The notes: generated by a model from the letters alone, not told the origin. DNA of 64,000 nucleotides from Lachnospiraceae bacterium (GCA_024405155.1 JAKSPC010000001.1:1-64000); one strand, 5' to 3'; shown: positions 33,581-42,570, counted from the stretch's first letter. Program-made: numbers and translations.

Positions 33581-34150
33581 TTATGAAAGGCGGATGATCT
33601 CTGCCCCGAGAAGTTCCGCTTCGGCCGGATCGTGCGTCACCATGACAACGGTCCGACCGGCATTTTTTTGTAAAAGGTATTCCGCGGTGGTCTTCCGCAG
33701 TTCCTCATCCAGACCTTTAAAAGGCTCGTCCAGTACCAGCAGCTCGTAATCCGAAAGCAGTGCACGAAGGATCGCCACCCGGCGCTTCATGCCGCCGGAA
33801 AGCACTTTTGCTTTTTCGTTTGCGGCATCAGAAAGTCCAAGGCTTTCAAGGCCTTCCCGGATCACGTCTTCCGTCTGCCCCGTGACCGCCGTCAGATTGG
33901 AAAGCACGCTGAAATCTTCAAACAGCCGGTCTTCCTGGAAGACGGCAGCCTCTTTTTCCGGAAGACCGGTGACTGTGCCCGCATCCGGCGCAATCAGTTT
34001 CAGAAGAAGGCTCAGCGTGGTGGTCTTCCCGGTGCCGCTTGCGCCCATGAGAGCAGTTACTTTCCCCGCGGGAAAGGTAAGAGACAGGTCTTTTAACACC
34101 TCATTCTCCCCGAAACTTTTGGATACATTTTTCAGTACGATATCATTCAT
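33581..34150 (-). CDS. Short ABC transporter ATPase (NitT/TauT type)
   Basis: A 189-residue ATPase with Walker A GASGTGKTT, Q-loop in AVFQEDRLF, signature LSGGMKRR, Walker B LLVLDEPFKGLDE and switch His VTHD. It is about 50-60 residues shorter than usual SsuB/TauB proteins: the helical domain is compressed and the chain ends soon after the switch His. All catalytic motifs are kept. Last gene of a three-gene import operon, convergent with the NAD operon with a 14-base gap. Confidence 0.88.
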   Translation of the reverse strand: MNDIVLKNVSKSFGENEVLKDLSLTFPAGKVTALMGASGTGKTTTLSLLLKLIAPDAGTVTGLPEKEAAVFQEDRLFEDFSVLSNLTAVTGQTEDVIREGLESLGLSDAANEKAKVLSGGMKRRVAILRALLSDYELLVLDEPFKGLDEELRKTTAEYLLQKNAGRTVVMVTHDPAEAELLGAEIIRLS

Positions 34151-34183
34151 GATTCATTAAGACCGCAGCAGTCTGCCGGACAT

Positions 34184-34942
34184 TTACCGTTCATTCAGCG
34201 TGAACAGATATTTAAGGAGTGCCAGAAAAGCCTTCTCAAACAGAAGACTTATCAGAACGATGATCACTGTCCAGGCGAACAGGTCGGTGGTGTTGAAATA
34301 GGCTTTTGCCAGGTACAGGTTTTCTCCGATGGAGTTCCTGGGGATCCCTATGACTTCCGCCGCGATGCCGGACTTCCAGGCCATGCCCAGCGCCGTGGAG
34401 CAGCCGGAGAGCAGATAAGGCTTTATCTGGGGGATCCAGATGTACCGGAATCGTTTTCCGGAGGACATGCGGAACACTTCCGCCACTTCCAGCATTTTTC
34501 TGCCGATCCCTTTTACCCCGGCCAGCACGTTGTTGTAGATGACAGGCAGCACCATCAGGAAGGAAATAAATGTGGCGAGCTTTGCGGAGGAGAGCCATAC
34601 CAGCGCAATGATGATGAAGCTTGCCACCGGCACGCTTTTAATGGTGAGCATGAGGGGCGCCAGAAAGATCTCCACGGTATGCACGCGCCCTGCCAGAAAG
34701 GCCAGCACCGTTCCCAGCAGAAAAGCCAGCAGAAAGCCTGAGGCGATGTGCAGAAAGCTGGTGCCAAGAGATGCGGCAAAACCCTCCTCTTTCCAGATGG
34801 TAAAAAGCCTCCGTACCACATCTATGGGGGAGGCTAAAAGGATCCTGTTTCCCAGAAGCATCGCTGCCGCCTGCCAGAGGGCAAGCAGCGTGAGTGCCGC
34901 CAGGAGCTTTTTCTGATTTTCCGTGATGACGATCTTTTTCAT
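34184..34942 (-). CDS. ABC transporter permease (NitT/TauT type)
   Basis: A 252-residue inner-membrane permease of the SsuC/TauC/ThiX family with about six helices. The EAA loop is near EVFRMSSGKRFRYIWIPQIKPYLLSG. It lies between the binding protein and the ATPase on the same strand with gaps of 18 and 33 bases. The sequence does not reveal whether the substrate is a sulfonate, pyrimidine or other small molecule. Confidence 0.9.
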   Translation of the reverse strand: MKKIVITENQKKLLAALTLLALWQAAAMLLGNRILLASPIDVVRRLFTIWKEEGFAASLGTSFLHIASGFLLAFLLGTVLAFLAGRVHTVEIFLAPLMLTIKSVPVASFIIIALVWLSSAKLATFISFLMVLPVIYNNVLAGVKGIGRKMLEVAEVFRMSSGKRFRYIWIPQIKPYLLSGCSTALGMAWKSGIAAEVIGIPRNSIGENLYLAKAYFNTTDLFAWTVIIVLISLLFEKAFLALLKYLFTLNER

Positions 34943-34960
34943 AAATGGATCACAGCTGGC

Positions 34961-35926
34961 TTACTTTGCAGACGGAGCCGTATAGTAGAAGTCTTCTCCG
35001 GGGAGCTTTCCGCCTACGGCCTTGGGGTTCTGATTGCTTAAGATGGCAAGGTACCCGCTTAACGCCTGCTTCATCTCGGTACCGTCCATGAATACGATGC
35101 TGCAGTGGGGCAGTGCCTTCTTTGCAATGGCCGCCTTCGTTATACCATATTTCTCGATCAGCTGGGAAGCCTCTTCGTTGTTTGCGTTGACCCAGTCCGC
35201 GGAATCTCTGTACTCCGCCAGGAACTTTGCCGTGGCTTCCGGGTATTTTTCCACGAAATCCTTTCGTGCGGCGAGGACACCGGTGATCAGCCTGCTTTCG
35301 GGGACCAGGGCATCCCAGGCATCGGAAATGTCCAGCACCAGGCGAAGACCTTCCGTCTGGGAGAGTGCTGCGGTAGCGTAGGGCTGCGGCAGCATGGCGA
35401 TGCCGTTTTCGTTCTGCAGAAGTGCCACCACTTCGGCAGGCTCGGATTTGAATTCGATGGTCACGTCTTTGTCCGGATCGATGCCGGCGGACTGCAGGAT
35501 GTGACGCAGGGTGTATTCCGGCGTGGAACCCTTGCCGGTGGCATAGACGGTCTTGCCTTTCAGGTCTCCGACACCGTTTACGGTGTCGCCCTTTTCCAGG
35601 AGGGAAAGCACGCCCAGGGTGTTCACCGCCAGAGTGACGATCTTTCCGTCGGAATTATTGTAAAGAACGGCCGCCAGGTTGGCGGGGACGGCAGCCATGT
35701 CCAGCTCCCCCTTTAACAGAAGCGGGGTCACCTCATCGGCGCTGCCGGCCAGGGTGAATTCGTACTTTTCGTTATCCATGAGCTTTACAAGACCCATGGA
35801 GGTGGGACCTTTGAGCCCGGCGATGCGGATTTTCGTATCCGGTTCCTGCGCGGCTTTTGCGCAGGCACCAAGGGAGAAAACAAGTGCGGCTGACAGAAGG
35901 ATGACAAAGAGTTTCTTTAATTTCAT
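34961..35926 (-). CDS. ABC transporter substrate-binding lipoprotein (NMT1/TauA-like)
   Basis: A 321-residue lipoprotein; the signal LLSAALVFSLGAC ends at the lipid-modified Cys near residue 20. The fold follows the NMT1/SsuA type: LKGPTSMGLVKLMD, then DEVTPLLLKGELDMAAVPANLAAVLY and LKGKTVYATGKGSTPEYTL. The ligand is unknown. ATG 35926 has GGAGG eight bases upstream; a longer reading starting at 36025 would lack a proper signal peptide. No TPP or other riboswitch could be recognised in the leader. Confidence 0.88.
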   Translation of the reverse strand: MKLKKLFVILLSAALVFSLGACAKAAQEPDTKIRIAGLKGPTSMGLVKLMDNEKYEFTLAGSADEVTPLLLKGELDMAAVPANLAAVLYNNSDGKIVTLAVNTLGVLSLLEKGDTVNGVGDLKGKTVYATGKGSTPEYTLRHILQSAGIDPDKDVTIEFKSEPAEVVALLQNENGIAMLPQPYATAALSQTEGLRLVLDISDAWDALVPESRLITGVLAARKDFVEKYPEATAKFLAEYRDSADWVNANNEEASQLIEKYGITKAAIAKKALPHCSIVFMDGTEMKQALSGYLAILSNQNPKAVGGKLPGEDFYYTAPSAK

Positions 35927-36008
35927 GATTTGCGCCTCCTTTTGCGTTTTTACAGGTAACAGAGCTTCACCTGTCATGAGGAGGATACCACAGGAAAACG
36001 GGTTTTTG

Positions 36009-36024
36009 TGTTGCAATTGCAACA
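36009..36024. promoter_or_regulatory. 16-bp perfect palindrome between divergent genes
   Basis: TGTTGCAATTGCAACA lies in the gap between the ABC binding-protein gene (minus) and the SGNH hydrolase gene (plus), upstream of both. It has the size and symmetry of a repressor operator. Confidence 0.55.
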
Positions 36025-36089
36025 AATACAGAAAAAGTACATCCTCGGTCCGCCTTGAAAATCAGCTTTTATAAAACTTTCAAAACTGC

Positions 36090-36095
36090 TATAAT
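36090..36095 (+). promoter_or_regulatory. -10 element of the SGNH hydrolase operon
   Basis: TATAAT at 36090-36095, 23 bases before ATG 36119, followed by AAGGAG at 36105-36110. The -35 (TTTATA, 36068-36073) is weak. Confidence 0.5.
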
Positions 36096-36118
36096 CGGGG
36101 CATAAAGGAGCGAATATC

Positions 36119-37147
36119 ATGAACAGAGAGATCAAGGGCGAAGAATTGAGACAGTACATCCACAACGCGCTGTATACGTGGATCGATGAACGGGGCTTCG
36201 TTCATGCGGAGCGCTTTACCGAAAAGCAGCTGGAGCAGTACCGCCGCGACATCTACATGGATAATACCGACTTTATCCCCAGGGCGAAATGTTCCTCCAC
36301 CGTTATGCTGGAGCTGGTGACGGATTCCGATTACATCGCACTGGAGCATGACTGGCATATGGGCATGCGCTACGAGTGGGAGGATGTTGATTTCTTTGTG
36401 GACGGTGTCAATACAGATTACCGCCTGGTGGAAAACGAGGGATACCGGCTCATCGGTTTCGACATTCCCAAAGGAAAGCATGACGTGCAGATCTGGTTCC
36501 CCTGGTGTGACATCATTTCCCTGGAACACGTGTACGTGGACGAAGGCGCCGTTGTGGAACAGCCTCCGAAAAAGGATCTGCGCATCCTTACCTTCGGCGA
36601 TTCCATCACTCAGGGTTACATCGGCCATCATCCCGCGTTCAACTACGTGGGCATCATGGCACGTTCTTTAAACGCGGAATGCGTGAACCAGGCCATCGGC
36701 GGATACTGGTTTGAAGGCGCTTCTCTGGATCCGGCCCTCTCGGAGTACCGGCCGGATCTCATCACCGTGGCTTACGGTACCAACGATTACAGCCTGAAGG
36801 GCTCTCTGGAAGAGTTTAGAGAAGGTGTTTCCGGCTTCGTCACTAGTCTGGAGGAGATCTTCCCGGAAGTTCCGGTGCTGGGCATCATACCCATTTACCG
36901 GTGCGATGACCGCCTGAGACCCAGGATCTATACCAGGTCCTATACCCGCGATGAGGCCATGGATGCGATCCGTGCCGAATACGCAAAGTATAAAAACATC
37001 ACCGTGCTGGACGATACGTTCTTCCCGCATCCGAAGGACTATTTTGCCCCGGACGGCGTACATCCCAACGATCTGGGATTCATGGTTTACGGAAAAGCCG
37101 TGACGGATGCCATCAGAAAGATGCCTTTCATGAAGGAGAGAAACTAA
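36119..37147 (+). CDS. SGNH/GDSL hydrolase with N-terminal carbohydrate-binding-like domain
   Basis: A 342-residue esterase. Residues 1-150 form a beta-rich domain as in family-2-type carbohydrate esterases; the SGNH domain begins LRILTFGDSITQGY (catalytic Ser) with YGTND (Asn block) and DGVHPND (Asp-His). No signal peptide, so intracellular. It may deacetylate sugars. The stop overlaps the next start (TAATG), coupling it to the nucleoside kinase. Confidence 0.87.
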   Translation: MNREIKGEELRQYIHNALYTWIDERGFVHAERFTEKQLEQYRRDIYMDNTDFIPRAKCSSTVMLELVTDSDYIALEHDWHMGMRYEWEDVDFFVDGVNTDYRLVENEGYRLIGFDIPKGKHDVQIWFPWCDIISLEHVYVDEGAVVEQPPKKDLRILTFGDSITQGYIGHHPAFNYVGIMARSLNAECVNQAIGGYWFEGASLDPALSEYRPDLITVAYGTNDYSLKGSLEEFREGVSGFVTSLEEIFPEVPVLGIIPIYRCDDRLRPRIYTRSYTRDEAMDAIRAEYAKYKNITVLDDTFFPHPKDYFAPDGVHPNDLGFMVYGKAVTDAIRKMPFMKERN

Positions 37148-38652
37148 TGGGAGACCAGTTAAAACCGCAGTTTGACGTAAGTTATGTGGAGAAAAAGGCT
37201 CACAACGAACAGCGCATCCGTACCATCATACTGATGGTTTTGAAGGCGGTACACGAGGTCGCCGGCTGCAGCTGCCGTGTCTGCGTGGAATTCAAGTACG
37301 TGAGCGGCTACTACGTGGTGGTCCACGGTGTAAAGCAGGATCAGAAATTTGCGGACGCCGTAAAGAAAAAGATGCAGGAGTACGTCGCCGCCGACCTTCC
37401 CGTAAAGGGCGTGGCGCTCCGTACGAAGGATGCCATCCTGAAAGCGCAGAAAGACGGCGACGTAAAGCAGGAGAGGCTTCTCAACTATTTCCCCACCAGC
37501 AAGGTGTTTTATCAGGATCTGGACGGGTTCCGTGCTTTCTTTGTGGATACCCTCCTGGACCGTACCGGAGAAGTGGAGTATTTTGACCTGATCCCTTACC
37601 GGGGCGGGCTGCTTCTGAAACTTCCCGATGAGAACGGAGATCCCGCGCCGGAAGGAAAGTATCATTCCGAAAAACTGTTTGCCATGCAGCGGGAAGGAGA
37701 GGAGTTCGCCTACAAGACAGGTATGGACAGCCTTTCCGATCTGAACGATGCCATCTGCGCGGAGGAGGCCGGACAGACGATCCTCATGCAGGAAGCCTAC
37801 TTCGAAAAACAGATCTGTGACGCGGCAAACGAGGTCATCCGCCGGAAGAGCCGCTTCGTGCTGCTGGCAGGTCCTTCCAGTTCCGGAAAGACCACCACCA
37901 CCTATCGCCTGGCCATCCAGCTGAAGACCTACGGCTACGAGCCCCAGGTCATCTCCGCGGACGATTACTTCAAGCCCAGGGGACAGTTTTCGTTCCTGCC
38001 GGACGGCACGGTGGATTATGAGTCCATCAACGCGGTGGACACGAAACTTTTCAACGAGGACATGCTGAAGCTCCTTGCGGGAGAGGAAGTGGAGATCCCC
38101 ACCTTTAATTTCGTTACCCAGGAAAGAGAGTACCGGGGCAAGAAAATCGCCCTGGGCGAAAAGAAGATCATCATTATAGAGGGCATCCACTGCCTGAATC
38201 CGGCTTTTTCGGAAAAGATCCCCGAGGAGAGCAAGACCCGGATCTACCTTTCCGCAGTGACGCCGCTTAACTTAAACGACCATTCGCCCATCTCCACATC
38301 AGACTGCCGGCTTTTACGCAGGATCGTCCGTGACAACCGCACCCGGGGCACCAGTGCTTCCGAGACGCTTGCCATGTGGCCCGGCGTCCGCATGGGCGAG
38401 AAAGAGTACATCTTCCCCTATCAGGATCTGGCCGACATGATGATCAATACCACGCTTGTTTACGAGCTGGCAGTGCTGAAGCTCTATGCCGGACCGCTTC
38501 TCTTTGCCATCAGGCGGGACGATCCCCAGTTCAAGGAGGCAAGGAGACTTCTCCGCTTCCTGGAGTATATCCTTCCCCTGGGACCGGACCCCATACCGCG
38601 GACGTCCATCATCCGTGAGTTTATCGGCGGGTCGCTCATCGACATTTCGTAA
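37147..38652 (+). CDS. Nucleoside kinase (uridine kinase-like with threonyl-tRNA-synthetase-like N-terminus)
   Basis: A 501-residue protein of a type common in Clostridia and Thermotoga. The N-terminal half resembles the editing/second additional domain of ThrRS; the C-terminal half is a P-loop kinase of the PRK/Udk family with Walker A LLAGPSSSGKTT, the base-binding ISADDYFKPRG and IIIIEGIHCLNP. It presumably phosphorylates a nucleoside; the N-domain role is unknown. Both ends overlap neighbours by one base (TAATG), so three genes form one coupled unit. Confidence 0.85.
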   Translation: MGDQLKPQFDVSYVEKKAHNEQRIRTIILMVLKAVHEVAGCSCRVCVEFKYVSGYYVVVHGVKQDQKFADAVKKKMQEYVAADLPVKGVALRTKDAILKAQKDGDVKQERLLNYFPTSKVFYQDLDGFRAFFVDTLLDRTGEVEYFDLIPYRGGLLLKLPDENGDPAPEGKYHSEKLFAMQREGEEFAYKTGMDSLSDLNDAICAEEAGQTILMQEAYFEKQICDAANEVIRRKSRFVLLAGPSSSGKTTTTYRLAIQLKTYGYEPQVISADDYFKPRGQFSFLPDGTVDYESINAVDTKLFNEDMLKLLAGEEVEIPTFNFVTQEREYRGKKIALGEKKIIIIEGIHCLNPAFSEKIPEESKTRIYLSAVTPLNLNDHSPISTSDCRLLRRIVRDNRTRGTSASETLAMWPGVRMGEKEYIFPYQDLADMMINTTLVYELAVLKLYAGPLLFAIRRDDPQFKEARRLLRFLEYILPLGPDPIPRTSIIREFIGGSLIDIS

Positions 38653-39134
38653 TGAAAAATGACAGTACCAGAAAACTGACGGAAGGCGGCATGATCGCCG
38701 CCTTCTACGTTGTTCTGACCGTATTGAGTTCTCTTCTGGGGATCGCGAACGGTCCGGTTCAGGTACGCCTTTCCGAGGCGCTGTGCATCCTGCCGGCGCT
38801 GACGCCTGCCGCCGTGCCGGGGCTTTTCGTGGGCTGCTTTCTGGGAAACCTGGTGACCGGATGTCCCATTGCGGACGTGATCGCAGGTGCCTTCACCACG
38901 CTTCTTGCCGCCTGGCTCACCCGCATCCTTTCCAAAAAAATTCCGGAAAAGCCTGTCATCTGGACACTGCCGCCGGTACTTCTCAATACCGTTGTGGTGA
39001 CCGTGCTGCTGGTGACCGTCTATGGCTACTCCGTTCCCTGGTACCTCCTCGCCGCAGGTGTCTTCCTGGGCGAGCTCATCTCCTGCACGGGTCTGGGGCT
39101 GCTGCTCCTGAAGCTGCTTAGAAAGCATATATAA
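38652..39134 (+). CDS. queT: QueT family ECF transporter S component
   Basis: A 160-residue membrane protein matching QueT (PF06177): IAAFYVVLTVLSSLLGIANGPVQVRLSEAL, CILPALTPAAVPGLFVGCFLGNL and the C-terminal GEL-containing helix. QueT proteins are predicted to import queuosine precursors. Here it lacks its own leader and so any preQ1 riboswitch, being coupled to the kinase gene. With the kinase and SGNH esterase, a nucleoside-scavenging role is possible but unproven. Confidence 0.85.
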   Translation: MKNDSTRKLTEGGMIAAFYVVLTVLSSLLGIANGPVQVRLSEALCILPALTPAAVPGLFVGCFLGNLVTGCPIADVIAGAFTTLLAAWLTRILSKKIPEKPVIWTLPPVLLNTVVVTVLLVTVYGYSVPWYLLAAGVFLGELISCTGLGLLLLKLLRKHI

Positions 39135-39321
39135 AAGCGCAGAAGACATTCGGACAAAAGCGCATTGCGGAGGCTTTTCAGATTTTCAAGTTTTTCAAGC
39201 CCGTAAAGCAGGGTCCACGAGCGAAGCGAGATGGCACCCCTGCGGGGGCGACGAAAAACTTCAGAAAATCGAAAAACGGAGCAGCCAGCGCGCTTGGACG
39301 AATGTCTGCTGCGCTTTTTTT
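39131..39321. terminator. Long bidirectional palindrome between convergent genes
   Basis: Left arm AAAAGCGCAG.AGACATTCG (39133-39152) pairs with 39299-39318 at 19 of 20 positions. An inner GATTTTC-AAG stem pairs with its complement near 39252-39270, and a GCAGGG/CCCCTGC stem surrounds the conserved core GAGCGAAGCGA. T-runs at the right end and A-runs at the left allow termination both ways. The same core and fold, with other stem sequences, occur at 60872-61056. Confidence 0.7.
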
Positions 39322-39322
39322 A

Positions 39323-39550
39323 TCACACTTTCTTCAGAGTCTCCACCAGATCCAGATCCTCTTCCGAAACTTTAATGTTCGTCTCCACGTGCTCTCCGCC
39401 GGGGTAGTCGATGGAGATCCCTATCACCGTGCCCACCGGCACGCCTTTTCCCTTCACCGCATTCAAAAACATGGGAAATTTCGGGTGATTCCGCGCAAAT
39501 TTATCCCATGCGCTCTTTACTTTCATGATGTCGCCAAGTCCCAGTGCCAT
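39323..39550 (-). CDS. Small conserved-looking hypothetical protein
   Basis: A 75-residue protein starting MALGLGDIMKVKSAWDKFARNHPKF, with a later VPVGTVIGISIDYPGGEHVETNIKV segment: one helix then a beta-rich part. No signal peptide or membrane segment. AGGAGG precedes ATG 39550 at eight bases, so it is probably translated. Family not recognised. Confidence 0.65.
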   Translation of the reverse strand: MALGLGDIMKVKSAWDKFARNHPKFPMFLNAVKGKGVPVGTVIGISIDYPGGEHVETNIKVSEEDLDLVETLKKV

Positions 39551-39679
39551 AACCCGCACCTCCTTTTTTCGTAGGGATACTGTCAGAAAAATTTCCTTTT
39601 TTATTCGGTATCCGGATGTTATACTATATCATGAGACAGGATACTCTGCTCAACACTATGATACGCACAAAAGGTTTTT

Positions 39680-39922
39680 ATGGCAAGCAGTAAAGATACA
39701 TGTTCCAGTTTTTATAAAGATAATACGTGGGTGCTTTTTAGAAAGCCCGACGGGAAGATCGGCGTTCTGGCGCAGTCCGCAAAGAAGCCGAACGGCGAGA
39801 TCGTCATGACCGTGCAGGGGGATTTTGAAAAGGCATGCCGTTACGCGGCAGATATCGAAAACGACAAGGCGACCCAGTACAGCCTGTTCGATTTCATCAA
39901 TTCAGGGGAAAAACATGGCTGA
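39680..39922 (+). CDS. Hypothetical 80-residue protein before the lysozyme gene
   Basis: A small soluble protein (DTCSSFYKDNTWVLFRKPDGKIG, later GDFEKACRYAADIEND). The frame overlaps the start of the GH25 gene by eight bases, so the two are translationally coupled. A TATACT -10 (39620-39625) lies upstream. Not recognised. The start is tentative because the ribosome site is weak. Confidence 0.55.
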   Translation: MASSKDTCSSFYKDNTWVLFRKPDGKIGVLAQSAKKPNGEIVMTVQGDFEKACRYAADIENDKATQYSLFDFINSGEKHG

Positions 39923-41006
39923 ATACGACGATTTCAAACCGACTCCCAGAGAGTCTGAACAGAAAAAGAAACGAAGAGCCAGAGCGAAAACAGAGGGCGG
40001 CAGGGGAAAAGTGCGCGATATCACGCCAAAGAAGGAACGCACCGGAAAGTTCCCCTGGAAAGCCGTCATTCTGACGTTTTTGTTCACGGCGGTGGGCGCA
40101 GGCCTTGTGGGCCTGTATCTTTCCTATAACTATGAGGAAAGGAAGTACGCCTACACCCGTCAGACCATCGTCATCCAGGAATCCGATGCCTTAAATGCCA
40201 TGAAGGAATCCCTGGAGGGCGGCGATGCCGCGCTGACGGCAGTCAGAAAGGGCTTCAGGAATTACATCGTCACCTACAACAAGGCCGGTGCCTATGTGTT
40301 CAAGCCCATCAACTATGATCTGAAGCTTCATAACCGCAAGTCAAAAGACGTGAAGAAACTGCCGGGCGGCGAGTGGCGGTATGAAGAAAATTTAAGAACG
40401 CTTTCCCACAAAGGCATTGACGTTTCTTCCCACCAGGAGGAGATCGACTGGAAAAAGGTGGCGGCCGACGGCGTGGAGTATGCCATGGTGCGTGCCGGGC
40501 TCCGGGGCTATGAGACCGGAAAGCTGGTGGAGGATCAGCGTGTGGGAGAGAACCTGAAGGGGGCTGCGGAAAACGGCATAAAGACCGGGGCGTATTTCGT
40601 CACCCAGGCAACGACGCCGGAAGAGGTGGACGAGGAAGTGGAGTTCCTTCTTAAGACTATTGAACCTTATGAGGGGAAAGGCCCCGTTGCCGTAGATGTG
40701 GAACCCACGGCAGAAGGAAACGGCCGAGCAGACGGGCTTTCGGCAAAAGAGCGGACGGATCTGGTGATCCGGTTCTGCGACAAGGTGAAGGAAGCCGGAT
40801 ATACGCCCATGATATATTACAATTTTGAAACCGCGGTGCTGCTTACGGAAGTGGAGCGGCTGGAGGATTATGCCAAGTGGTATGCCAGCTATTCCTCCGA
40901 TCTGTACTACCCCTACTATTACTCCATCTGGCAGTATTCGGCAAACGGTCACGTGGACGGCATCAGTGAAAACGTGGACCTGAACATGGTCTTTGATACG
41001 TGGTAA
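39915..41006 (+). CDS. Membrane-anchored GH25 lysozyme
   Basis: A 363-residue protein. The first 48 residues are strongly basic and cytoplasmic, residues about 49-69 form one membrane helix, and a linker leads to a GH25 muramidase domain: HKGIDVSSHQEEIDW (catalytic Asp), AVDVEPT (Asp/Glu pair) and SIWQYSANGHVDGI with NVDLN. It cuts the MurNAc-GlcNAc bond of peptidoglycan at the outer membrane face. It starts within the preceding small gene and is followed after 12 bases by another gene with AAAGGAGG. Confidence 0.9.
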   Translation: MAEYDDFKPTPRESEQKKKRRARAKTEGGRGKVRDITPKKERTGKFPWKAVILTFLFTAVGAGLVGLYLSYNYEERKYAYTRQTIVIQESDALNAMKESLEGGDAALTAVRKGFRNYIVTYNKAGAYVFKPINYDLKLHNRKSKDVKKLPGGEWRYEENLRTLSHKGIDVSSHQEEIDWKKVAADGVEYAMVRAGLRGYETGKLVEDQRVGENLKGAAENGIKTGAYFVTQATTPEEVDEEVEFLLKTIEPYEGKGPVAVDVEPTAEGNGRADGLSAKERTDLVIRFCDKVKEAGYTPMIYYNFETAVLLTEVERLEDYAKWYASYSSDLYYPYYYSIWQYSANGHVDGISENVDLNMVFDTW

Positions 41007-41018
41007 AGGAGGAATGAC

Positions 41019-41522
41019 ATGAAAAACAGAAAGCAGTCGGCGGCAGATATGTTTTACGACAGATTCTGCGAGGATTACGTGCTCAGATACCGGGATGCCG
41101 GTGAAAACGGAAATTTAAAGATCTCCTCTTACCGCATCGATGACGTGGGATACGTGACACTGGTCAGAAGGAACGGGGTTTTCGGCGGCACGGAGTGCGG
41201 CGTGTTCACGCCGGTGATGCGTGACGTTCCGGCCATCTGTTTCAAGAGGGAGCGCGGACTTTTCGGGAACGGCACTTTTGAGGCGGAAGTCTATAAACTG
41301 GTTCCGGAAAAGCAGGTCTACGGATCAGGGACCGAAGACATAGACGGAAAGATCTGGGATTTCTTTAACGAGCACATCCGCAAGACGGCATACGGCGAAA
41401 AACGTGTGCGGCCTTTCGATATCGCTTCCATGGAACGGGGCGAAACGTTTGCCGCGCTCAGGGAACTGCTGGGAAACCGCTACAGCGATTTTGTAAAAGC
41501 GTTCCTGGTGCCGCAGAACTGA
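41019..41522 (+). CDS. Hypothetical protein downstream of the lysozyme
   Basis: A 167-residue soluble protein (MFYDRFCEDYVLRYRDAGENG near the start, then beta-rich YVTLVRRNGVFGG). It has no signal peptide or membrane helix and no family I recognise. A strong AAGGAGG precedes ATG 41019 and the gene ends before an intrinsic terminator, so it completes the lysozyme operon. Confidence 0.65.
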   Translation: MKNRKQSAADMFYDRFCEDYVLRYRDAGENGNLKISSYRIDDVGYVTLVRRNGVFGGTECGVFTPVMRDVPAICFKRERGLFGNGTFEAEVYKLVPEKQVYGSGTEDIDGKIWDFFNEHIRKTAYGEKRVRPFDIASMERGETFAALRELLGNRYSDFVKAFLVPQN

Positions 41523-41536
41523 TGCATTTGAGAGGA

Positions 41537-41566
41537 ATGCCGGGGAGATATTCCCCGGCATTTTTG
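41537..41566 (+). terminator. Intrinsic terminator of the lysozyme operon
   Basis: ATGCCGGGGA (41537-41546) pairs with TCCCCGGCAT (41552-41561) around a five-base loop and runs into TTTTT. The WYL gene ribosome site begins immediately afterwards. Confidence 0.9.
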
Positions 41567-41577
41567 GAGGAACGGCT

Positions 41578-42570
41578 ATGCCGAAAAGTGAAAATCAGAA
41601 ATTAAAGCTTTTATACCTGCTGCGCATCCTCTCGGAAGAGACCGATGAGGATCATTCCCTCACCATGCCGGAACTGCTGGAACAGCTGGCGGCTTATGAT
41701 ATCAAAGCCGACCGGAAGACCATCTATGCGGACTTTCTGGAACTGGAAAAAGCCGGATACGAGATCATCGGCGAGCGGGTGGGGAACAACTACAATTATT
41801 CTCTGGCAAGCCGTGAGTTTGAGCTGCCGGAGTTAAAGCTTCTGGTGGATTCCGTTCAGGCGTCCCGGTTCATTACCGAGAAGAAATCACGGGAGCTCAT
41901 TAAAAAACTGGGGGCACTCACCAGCCGTTACAATGCGGGGAAGCTGAAAAGAGAGCTGATGTATTCCGGCCGTGTAAAGACCATGAACGAGAGCATCTAT
42001 TACACGGTGGACAAGCTCCACGCGGCCATGAACGACGGGCTCAAAGTGCGGTTTCAGTACTTCAACTGGAACGTAAAGAAAGAGCAGGAGCTGCGGCACG
42101 GCGGTGCCTTTTACGAGGTATCCCCCTGGGCCCTTCTGTGGGATGACGAGAATTACTACCTGGTGGCTTTTGACGGAAAAGACAGAAAGATCAAACACTT
42201 CCGCGTGGACAAGATGCTGCGCCTTTCGGTAACGGATAAAAAGCGTGAAGGTGAAAAGGAATTCAAAGACGCTGCCGTGGAGTCCTATTCCACCCGCATG
42301 TTCGGCATGTTTTCCGGAAAAGACGAGCGGGTGACTTTAGAGGCGGAAAACCGGTTTGCCGGCATCCTCATCGACCGGTTCGGTAAGGATATCATGATGA
42401 TCCCCACCGACCCGGAACATTTCCGTGCCACGATGAACGTATCCGTCAGTGAGCAGTTTTTATCCTGGATCTTCTCCCTGGGAGAGGGCATAAAAATCAC
42501 CGGCCCGGAAAGTGCCGTAAAAGCTGCGCGGGAAATGCTTGCCCGGCTGAACAAAATGTATACGAAATAA
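41578..42570 (+). CDS. WYL-domain transcriptional regulator
   Basis: A 330-residue regulator. The N-terminal HTH (NQKLKLLYLLRILSEETDEDHSLTMPELLEQL, then YDIKADRKTIYADFLELEKAGY) is DeoR/HTH_11-like; the middle WYL domain contains VSPWALLWDDENYYLVAFDG, and a C-terminal WCX-like extension follows. WYL proteins bind nucleic acids or nucleotides and often control phage or stress responses. The ribosome site GGAGG is directly behind a terminator, so it may rely on read-through or an internal promoter. Confidence 0.88.
   Translation: MPKSENQKLKLLYLLRILSEETDEDHSLTMPELLEQLAAYDIKADRKTIYADFLELEKAGYEIIGERVGNNYNYSLASREFELPELKLLVDSVQASRFITEKKSRELIKKLGALTSRYNAGKLKRELMYSGRVKTMNESIYYTVDKLHAAMNDGLKVRFQYFNWNVKKEQELRHGGAFYEVSPWALLWDDENYYLVAFDGKDRKIKHFRVDKMLRLSVTDKKREGEKEFKDAAVESYSTRMFGMFSGKDERVTLEAENRFAGILIDRFGKDIMMIPTDPEHFRATMNVSVSEQFLSWIFSLGEGIKITGPESAVKAAREMLARLNKMYTK

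Noticed and set aside
35927..36008. TPP or other riboswitch upstream of the ABC binding-protein gene
   Set aside because: Only a simple ACAGGT/ACCTGT hairpin is present; the conserved TPP core is missing.
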